This document shows positions 59,466 to 64,000 of a stretch of 64,000 bases of DNA, piece after piece (the stretch's first letter is position 1; each line of letters begins with the position of its first letter). Position numbers and translations under genes: made by a program. This DNA is from Thermus filiformis (GTDB lineage Bacteria; Deinococcota; Deinococci; Deinococcales; Thermaceae). The stretch covers positions 194,024 to 258,023 of the forward strand of contig NZ_JPSL02000038.1 of NCBI RefSeq assembly GCF_000771745.2. The letters are read 5' to 3'. The notes under the pieces were generated by a model. The model searched no databases. It was not told the DNA's origin and was given only the letters and a program-made list of their open reading frames with translations.

Positions 59466-59882
59466 ATGATCCGGTTTGACCCGTTTAAGGAGCTGGAGGA
59501 GCTGCAGGAGAGGCTGGCCCGGGCCTTCACGCCCCAGGCCCAGCAGGGGCCCAGGGTGTACGCCCCGGCGGTGGACGCGGTGGAGGACGCCGAGGGGCTC
59601 CACCTCCTGGTCTACCTCCCCGGGGTGGACCCGGAGCGGGTGGAGGTGGTGGCCGAGGAGGGGGTGCTCTCGGTGAAGGCGGAGCGGCCCTTTGAGCGGA
59701 AGGAAAACGCCACCTACCACCGCCTCGAGGGCCCCTACGGCACCTTCGCCCGGAGCTTCAACATCCCCAACACCTTTGACCTCTCCCGGGTGCAGGCCCG
59801 CTTCCGGCACGGGGTGCTCCACCTCCTCGTGCCCCGGGCCGAGGAGACCAAGCCCAAGAAGATCCAGGTGCAAGTGGAGTGA
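59466..59882 (+). CDS. Small heat-shock protein (Hsp20/alpha-crystallin), first copy
   Basis: ATP-independent holdase of 138 residues. Alpha-crystallin domain (about 35-130): VYAPAVDAVEDAEGLHLLVYLPGVDPERVEVVAEEGVLSVKAERPFERKENATYHRLEGPYGTFARSFNIP, with the A-x-x-x-G-V-L motif as ARFRHGVLHLLVPR, and a short C-terminal tail KIQVQVE giving the I-x-V/I oligomerisation anchor. AAAGGAGGTGAG precedes ATG. Fifth gene from clpB in the heat-shock island. Confidence 0.93.
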   Translation: MIRFDPFKELEELQERLARAFTPQAQQGPRVYAPAVDAVEDAEGLHLLVYLPGVDPERVEVVAEEGVLSVKAERPFERKENATYHRLEGPYGTFARSFNIPNTFDLSRVQARFRHGVLHLLVPRAEETKPKKIQVQVE

Positions 59883-59900
59883 CCCCAAAGGAGGTGAAGT

Positions 59901-60587
59901 ATGCGGAAGACGATCCGGAAGATCCTGGCCACCTCTAACCCCATGGGGGACCTGGAGGCCCTGGAAAGGCTGGTCCAGGTGGTGCCCGAGACGGACGCGG
60001 ACGCCCTCGTCCTCATCGGCAACCTCTTCCCCAAGAGCGCCCACACCCGGGACTACGGGGTCTTCCTGCGGCTTTTGGCCCAGGCCAACCTGCCCACCTA
60101 CTACATCCCCGGGCCGCAGGATGCCCCGGTCTGGGAGTACCTGCGGGAGGCGGCCAACGTGGAGCTCATCCACCCCCACCTGAAGAACGTCCACGGGAGC
60201 TTCGCCTTCGCCCGGGGGCCTTACCTGGTGGCGGGCCTGGGCGGGGAGGTGGTAGACGACGGGAAGAAGGAAGAGGAGGAGGTCCTCCGCTACCCCGCCT
60301 GGGAGGCCGAGTACCGCTTCAAGGTCCTGTGGGAGGTCAAGGACTACCCCAAGATCTTCCTCTTCTACACCCACCCCGTCCACAAGGGCCTGGGCGAGGG
60401 CGGCAGCCAGGCGGTGGCCGAGGTCATCAAGACCCACAACCCCCTGGTGGCCTTTGTGGCGGGCCGGGGTCAGAAGAAGGAGCTCCTCGGCCACTCCTAC
60501 GTGGTCGTCCCGGGCGACCTCTCGGAGGGCGAGTACAGCGTCTTTGACCTGAGGGAGCACCACCTCGAGACCGGAAACGTCCGCTGA
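59901..60587 (+). CDS. Calcineurin-like phosphoesterase, TT1561 type
   Basis: Protein of 228 residues, near-identical in design to the T. thermophilus protein of known structure (TT1561). Fold of metallophosphoesterases: LATSNPMGDLEALERLVQ replaces the usual DxHG, ADALVLIGNLFPKS replaces GDxxD/GNH, with LPTYYIPGPQDAPVWEYL, FLFYTHPVHKGLGEGGSQ and the final HSYVVVPGDLSEGEYSVFDL. Several canonical metal ligands (D-x-H, GNHD) are changed to S/N/Q, so catalysis is uncertain. Embedded in the heat-shock operon between two hsp20 genes. Confidence 0.82.
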   Translation: MRKTIRKILATSNPMGDLEALERLVQVVPETDADALVLIGNLFPKSAHTRDYGVFLRLLAQANLPTYYIPGPQDAPVWEYLREAANVELIHPHLKNVHGSFAFARGPYLVAGLGGEVVDDGKKEEEEVLRYPAWEAEYRFKVLWEVKDYPKIFLFYTHPVHKGLGEGGSQAVAEVIKTHNPLVAFVAGRGQKKELLGHSYVVVPGDLSEGEYSVFDLREHHLETGNVR

Positions 60588-60628
60588 TACCACCCCAGCT
60601 TGGCTCGCGCCAAGCTGGGGGCCCCGGG
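60588..60628 (+). repeat. Palindromic module inside the heat-shock operon
   Basis: TGA of the phosphoesterase gene, then TACCACCCC, AGCTTGGC/GCCAAGCT stem, GGGGGCCCCGGG, and a remnant similar to the composite tail (GTGAAGGAAAGG, 60639-60650). It may attenuate transcription into the second hsp20 gene. Confidence 0.85.
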
Positions 60629-60659
60629 AGGGGCTTTGCGTGAAGGAAAGGAGGGAAGC

Positions 60660-61061
60660 ATGTTGGAAAAGATCTGGCCCTTTGGCCGGCTCCGCCTGCG
60701 CAAGGCGGTGGAGGAGGCCCTGGAGAAGGCCTTTGAGCCCGGCGAGACCATAGAGCCCCTCTCCGAGCTCGTGGAGGAGGAGAACCGCTACCTCCTGCGG
60801 GTGGAGGTCCCGGGGATGGACAAGGAGCACCTCCAGGTGCGCCTCGAGGGCCCCTACCTGGTGGTGGAAGGGGAAAGGCGGGAGGAGAAGCGGAAGAAGC
60901 ACCTGGCGGAGATCGTCTACGGCCGCATCTACCGCCAGTACCTCCTCCCCCCGGACGCCAAGGCGGAAGGGGTGAAGGCCCGGCTGAAAAACGGCGTCCT
61001 GGAGGTGGAGATCCCCCGGGAGAAGACCGAGGCCAAGACGGTGCAGATTCCCCTGGAGTAA
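60660..61061 (+). CDS. Small heat-shock protein (Hsp20), second copy
   Basis: Holdase of 133 residues. Alpha-crystallin domain from about 35: IEPLSELVEEENRYLLRVEVPGMDKEHLQVRLEGPYLVVEGERREEKRKK, then LPPDAKAEGVKARLKNGVLEVEIPR with the A-x-x-x-N-G-V-L motif intact, and a tail KTVQIPLE with I-P-L as the C-terminal anchor. More canonical than the first copy. GAAAGGAGGGAAGC precedes ATG 60660; an in-frame upstream ATG starts within the repeat module and is rejected. Confidence 0.93.
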   Translation: MLEKIWPFGRLRLRKAVEEALEKAFEPGETIEPLSELVEEENRYLLRVEVPGMDKEHLQVRLEGPYLVVEGERREEKRKKHLAEIVYGRIYRQYLLPPDAKAEGVKARLKNGVLEVEIPREKTEAKTVQIPLE

Positions 61062-61074
61062 GGAGGGTGGTCCT

Positions 61075-61521
61075 ATGCTGATGAAGATCGCCGAGTTTGA
61101 GCGCCTCTTCCGGGAGGCGGCAAGTCTAGACGTGGACAAGAACGACCTGAAGAGGCTTTCCGACTTCCTGAGGGACAAGCTCTACGACCTGTTGGTGGTG
61201 GCGGAGCGGAACGCCAAGTACAACGGCCGGGACATCCTCTTTGAGCCCGACCTTCCCGTGACTAAGGGGCTCCAGGAGACCCTGAAGGAGTTCCGCAACA
61301 TGGGGGTGGCCCTGGAGCTCAAGCCCGTCCTGGAGGCCCTGTCCGCCCTGCCCCCCTTGGACCTCGAGGTCTCGGAGGACGTAAAGCGCCTCCTGCCGGA
61401 GCTTGCGGGGGCCCTGGTGGTGGCCTACGCCCGGGTCATCCGGGAGCTGGACCCCAAGGTGAAAAACCCGGACACGGAGCACCACGAGCGGGCCCGCAGG
61501 GTCTTTGACCTGCTCCTATGA
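61075..61521 (+). CDS. Bacterial histone-fold protein, DUF1931 family
   Basis: Protein of 148 residues of the DUF1931 family, whose Thermus and Aquifex members have known structures with two histone folds in one chain. First fold (about 3-70): FERLFREAASLDVDKNDLKRLSDFLRDKLYDLLVVAERNAKYNGRDILFEPDLPVTKGL, with the histone-like ...NAKxxGRxxIxxxDLP... pattern that follows helix 2 in archaeal histones. Second fold (about 78-148): LEALSALPPLDLEVSEDVKRLLPELAGALVVAYARVIREL. Few surface lysines, so DNA binding is not obvious. Its placement after the Hsp20 gene suggests heat-shock expression. Confidence 0.85.
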   Translation: MLMKIAEFERLFREAASLDVDKNDLKRLSDFLRDKLYDLLVVAERNAKYNGRDILFEPDLPVTKGLQETLKEFRNMGVALELKPVLEALSALPPLDLEVSEDVKRLLPELAGALVVAYARVIRELDPKVKNPDTEHHERARRVFDLLL

Positions 61522-61937
61522 GCCAAAAGGGCCTCATCCGGCTCTTCCGCCTGGGCCTCCAGGCGGTGTTCAATCTGGTCATCCTGGCCCTTCTCATCGG
61601 GCTCTTCGTGGGGGTGGGGCGGACCTTTTTGGAGCTCGGCCTCACCCTCACCGAGCCCACGGTGCGGCTCGGGCTGAAGGACCTGATCACCAACGCCCTC
61701 TCCCTGGTCGTCGTCCTGGAGCTGGTCCGGGCTTTTGTGGAGTACTTTGAGTTTGAACGGGTGCGCCTCGAGGTCCTCCTGGAGGTGGGGGTGGCCCTGG
61801 CCCTGAGGGAGCTTCTTTTGGCCCTCTTCGCGGAGCGGCTTTCGGGCCTCGAGGTCCTCTTCTGGTCCTTGGGGGTTCTGGCCCTGGTCTTGGGCCGGAG
61901 CCTGGCCGTCTGGTTCAGCCCTGGGAGGAAGGCATGA
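61518..61937 (+). CDS. PsiE-like membrane protein
   Basis: Protein of 139 residues with four hydrophobic helices (about 16-38, 53-70, 85-105, 113-132). It follows the pattern of the phosphate-starvation-inducible PsiE family: the conserved ALSLVVVLELVRAFVEYFEFERVRLEVLLEVGVALALRELLLAL segment lies in the middle. Function of the family unknown. Coupled by ATGA-type overlap to the histone-fold gene upstream and to the khtT-like gene downstream. Confidence 0.75.
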   Translation: MSQKGLIRLFRLGLQAVFNLVILALLIGLFVGVGRTFLELGLTLTEPTVRLGLKDLITNALSLVVVLELVRAFVEYFEFERVRLEVLLEVGVALALRELLLALFAERLSGLEVLFWSLGVLALVLGRSLAVWFSPGRKA

Positions 61938-62416
61938 AGGTGGAGGAGGTCGTCCTGCCCGGCGTGGGGCGGAAGTTCACCATAGAGGTGCAAAGCGGGG
62001 ACCGGCTGGTGGTGGTGGTCCACAACTCGGGCAAGCGGGAGCTCCAGTACTACGAGAAGGGGGAGGAGGACGAGCCCACGGCGGCCCTGGACCTCACGGA
62101 CGAGGAGGCCCGGGAGCTCGGGGCCATCCTGGCTGGGGTCCTCTTCCACCCCGAGGCGGTGGGGGACACCCGGAGCAAGCTGGGGGCCCAGGTCTTTGAG
62201 TGGATCCCCATCCCGCCCGGCTCCCCCTGGGTGGGCCGGCGGGTGGAGGACCTTCCCCTGCCCCCGGGGGCCCACCTCTTGGCCCTGGATCGGCCCGGGG
62301 CCCCCCTGATCCCCAACCCCGGACCGGAGGCCCTTTTGGAGCCGGGGGACACCCTGGTCCTGGCGGGAAGCCGGGAGGCGATAGAGGCCTTCAAGCGCGC
62401 CCTGGGGAGGGGTTGA
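61934..62416 (+). CDS. KhtT-like regulatory subunit of a cation/proton antiporter (TrkA-C domain)
   Basis: Cytosolic protein of 160 residues. N-terminal part (1-90) VEEVVLPGVGRKFTIEVQSGDRLVVVVHNSGKRELQYYE is the KhtT/YhaT N-domain. C-terminal RCK-C (TrkA-C) domain (about 92-158): VFEWIPIPPGSPWVGRRVEDLPLPPGAHLLALDRPGAPLIPNPGPEALLEPGDTLVLAGSREAIEAFKRAL. It binds a ligand (cyclic di-AMP in Bacillus KhtT; not shown here) and gates the antiporter encoded next. TGA and the next ATG share one base. Confidence 0.88.
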   Translation: MKVEEVVLPGVGRKFTIEVQSGDRLVVVVHNSGKRELQYYEKGEEDEPTAALDLTDEEARELGAILAGVLFHPEAVGDTRSKLGAQVFEWIPIPPGSPWVGRRVEDLPLPPGAHLLALDRPGAPLIPNPGPEALLEPGDTLVLAGSREAIEAFKRALGRG

Positions 62417-63543
62417 TGCACCCCTCGGTGGAGGCCTTCGCCATCGCCGCGGGGCTTTTGGCCCTGGGGGCGGCCCTGGTCCACCGCTTTGGCTTCCCGC
62501 CCCTGCCCGTCTACCTCCTCACCGGCCTTTTGGTGGGGGAGCGGCTCCCCGTGGAGGAGCTGGAACCCCTCCCCTCCTTGGGCCTGCTTCTCCTCCTCTT
62601 CTCCGTGGGCCTGGAGTTCGGCCCCGACCGGCTAAGGGGCCTCTCGGGGAAGGCCATGCGGGCCGGGGTCTGGGACGCCCTGGCCCTGCCCCTGGGGTTC
62701 CTCCTGGGCCTCCTCCTGGGGCTTGACCTCCGGGGAAGCTTTCTCCTGGCCGGGGTCATCTACGTCAGCTCCAGCGCGGTCATCGTCAAGCTGATCATTG
62801 ACCTGCGCCGGGCGGCCAACCCGGAAAGCGAGGTGGTCCTGGGGGTCCTGGTGCTGGAGGACCTGGTGGTGGCCCTGCTCCTCGCCCTCCTGGGTGGGGA
62901 GGGAGGCTTGGGCCTGGTCTTCAGCCTCCTCTTGGTCCTGGCCTACCTCCTCCTGGCCCGGTACCTGGGCCCCCCCCTCGTCCGCTTCATGGAGACCCTC
63001 TCCGACGAGCTGGTCCTCCTCCTGGGGGCCTCCCTCACCACGGGGACCGCCCTCCTCTTCCACGCGGCGGGGGCCTCGGAGGGGGTGGGGGCCTTCCTCT
63101 CCGGGGTGGTGGCGGCGAGCCTGGGGCTTAGGGAGCGCCTCGAGCACCTCTTCGGCCCGGTGCGGGACCTGGGGGTGGCCCTCTTCTTCCTGGTGGTGGG
63201 GGCCCAGGCCCTGGGCCTCTTGGAAAGCCTCTCCAAGGCCGCCCTTTTGGGGGCGGGGCTCGGCCTTCTGATGAAGCTCCCTTTGAACCTCTTAGGGGGA
63301 AAGGCCGCGGGCCTGGGGCGGAAGCGGCGGTTCTACGGCGCCCTCTACCTCCTGCCCCGCGGCGAGTTCAACCTGGTCCTGGGGGCGCTGGCCCTGGGGC
63401 AGGGCTACCCCCTGGTGGCCCAGGTGGCGGTCCTTTTGGTCCTGGTCTCCGTCCCCCTGGGGGCCCTCCTCATCCGCTTCGCCCCCGAGCTCTACCGGGC
63501 CCTCGAGGGCCGCAGGCCGAAGGCGGCGAAGCAACCTTCTTAA
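62416..63543 (+). CDS. CPA2-family cation:proton antiporter (KhtU-like)
   Basis: Membrane antiporter of 375 residues, likely potassium or sodium/proton exchange, with about 11-12 helices. Conserved: FPPLPVYLLTGLLVGE, LLLLLFSVGLEFGPDRLR (about 58-75), the unwound-helix region SSSAVIVKLIIDLRR and VLVLEDLVVALLLALL (about 150-165) with the transport-site aspartate, and LLPRGEFNLVLGALALGQGY near 315. No RCK domain on the protein itself; the separate upstream subunit supplies it. ATG 62416 is coupled to that gene. Confidence 0.9.
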   Translation: MHPSVEAFAIAAGLLALGAALVHRFGFPPLPVYLLTGLLVGERLPVEELEPLPSLGLLLLLFSVGLEFGPDRLRGLSGKAMRAGVWDALALPLGFLLGLLLGLDLRGSFLLAGVIYVSSSAVIVKLIIDLRRAANPESEVVLGVLVLEDLVVALLLALLGGEGGLGLVFSLLLVLAYLLLARYLGPPLVRFMETLSDELVLLLGASLTTGTALLFHAAGASEGVGAFLSGVVAASLGLRERLEHLFGPVRDLGVALFFLVVGAQALGLLESLSKAALLGAGLGLLMKLPLNLLGGKAAGLGRKRRFYGALYLLPRGEFNLVLGALALGQGYPLVAQVAVLLVLVSVPLGALLIRFAPELYRALEGRRPKAAKQPS

Positions 63544-63569
63544 TGTAAACTGGGAGCGAGGGGGTAGGT

Positions 63570-64000
63570 ATGGACATATTTTTCCAGCTTTTCTGGCTTT
63601 TCTTCATCCTCTCTGCCTTAAGCCCCTACTTCCAGCAGCAGATGCTCCTCGGGGCCAGGGCCCGCAAGATCGCCGAGCTGGAGAGAAAGCGGCAGAGCCG
63701 GGTCATCACCCTGATCCACCGCCAGGAGGCGGTGAGCTTCCTGGGCATTCCCATCAGCCGCTTCATCAACATAGACGACTCGGAACAGGTCCTAAGGGCC
63801 ATCCGCCTCACGGACAAGAACGTGCCCATTGACCTCATCCTCCACACCCCGGGGGGGCTGGTCTTGGCCGCGGAGCAGATCGCCGAGGCCCTCCTCCGCC
63901 ACCCCGCCAAGGTGACGGTCTTCGTCCCCCATTACGCCATGTCCGGGGGGACGCTCATCGCCCTGGCCGCGGACGAGATCGTCATGGACGAAAACGCCGT
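63570..64000 (+). CDS. Membrane-anchored Clp-fold serine protease, SDH/SppA-like (partial at window end)
   Basis: N-terminal 143 residues visible. One membrane helix (about 2-20, FFQLFWLFFILSALSPYF), a coiled region MLLGARARKIAELERKRQSRVITLIHRQEA, then the Clp/crotonase fold: INIDDSEQVLRAIRLTDKNVPIDLILHTPGGLVLAAEQIAEALLRHPAKVTVFVPHYAMSGGTLIALAADEIVM. HTPGG is the oxyanion strand and the serine in AMSGGT is the predicted nucleophile. This is the serine-dehydrogenase-proteinase (SDH) family found in thermophiles. A TAAACT box about 18 bases upstream of ATG suggests its own promoter. Confidence 0.85.
   Translation, partial: MDIFFQLFWLFFILSALSPYFQQQMLLGARARKIAELERKRQSRVITLIHRQEAVSFLGIPISRFINIDDSEQVLRAIRLTDKNVPIDLILHTPGGLVLAAEQIAEALLRHPAKVTVFVPHYAMSGGTLIALAADEIVMDENA

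Noticed and set aside
58308-61178. Very long open frame on the minus strand opposite baeRF, hsp20 and the phosphoesterase
   Set aside because: It is a mirror of strong G/C third-position bias in the plus-strand genes; its translation is repetitive Leu/Gly/His/Gln-rich, crosses several real genes and a palindromic repeat, and matches no family.

Overview
The window is a chromosomal segment of a Thermus species. It is GC-rich with strongly G/C-ending codons and has many overlapping or abutting genes. It encodes proteins matching known Thermus proteins: a Hera-type DEAD-box helicase, the DnaK-DnaJ assembly factor DafA next to a DnaJ without a zinc finger, a 477-residue prolyl-tRNA synthetase with a C-terminal zinc domain, a TaqI-type methylase and a TT1561-type phosphoesterase. 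I see no rRNA, tRNA, CRISPR array, insertion sequence or prophage. No stretch over 300 bases lacks a gene; the longest gaps (5244-5482, 17655-17867, 36581-36856, 55060-55282) hold hairpins, an attenuator, repeat elements and a heat-shock promoter.

Layout. 1-5243: end of speA, a GGDEF protein, metK, an ABC permease and a 3D-domain protein. 5483-10418 (minus): a lipoprotein, then the tightly coupled series truB-ald-yloU-yloV; truB carries a suspicious in-frame 153-base duplication. 10505-14564 (plus): enoyl-CoA hydratase, rluB, hpt, a queuosine-precursor transporter, an aldo/keto reductase relic and purA. 14696-17651 (minus): trpEGD behind a trp attenuator. 17868-21032 (minus): proline catabolism (GntR regulator, PRODH, P5C dehydrogenase) with a palindromic operator. 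21122-30832: a ParB-like protein, kbl, an orphan M.TaqI homolog, gyrB, hrpB, an alcohol-dehydrogenase 3' relic and moeA. 30907-37556: Hera, an MFS transporter, nth, an ASCH protein, a GNAT/ABC-ATPase fusion and a HEPN/MNT pair. 37550-48670: proS, apgM, Uma2, nrnA, aroA-cmk-CDP-alcohol transferase-Nudix-SDR, manA and a phosphosugar isomerase, nfi, plsC. 48788-51414: HU, a low-GC membrane protein and ftsH.

51536-64000 is a large stress island: dnaK-grpE-dnaJ-dafA, then clpB, a ferritin-like protein, a bacterial eRF1-like (baeRF) protein, Hsp20, a phosphoesterase, a second Hsp20, a DUF1931 bacterial histone-fold protein, a PsiE-like membrane protein, a KhtT/KhtU-like cation antiporter pair and the start of a Clp-fold membrane protease. 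A HAIR-like inverted repeat (HspR-type operator) overlaps the clpB promoter. DafA, in the place HspR holds in actinobacterial dnaK operons, looks MerR-like.

Two genome-scale signals run through the window. First, a family of about 37-base palindromic modules (outer CCACCCC/GGGG, one of a few interchangeable stem cores, then a GGCCCCGG tail) sits singly or in arrays of up to four at gene 3' ends. The head often directly follows the stop codon (TRATACCACCCC), and two arrays share an additional roughly 55-base tail with a CACATGTG palindrome. Second, many genes have a TANNNT -10 box only 6-8 bases before the start codon, implying leaderless transcripts; this was used to settle several starts.
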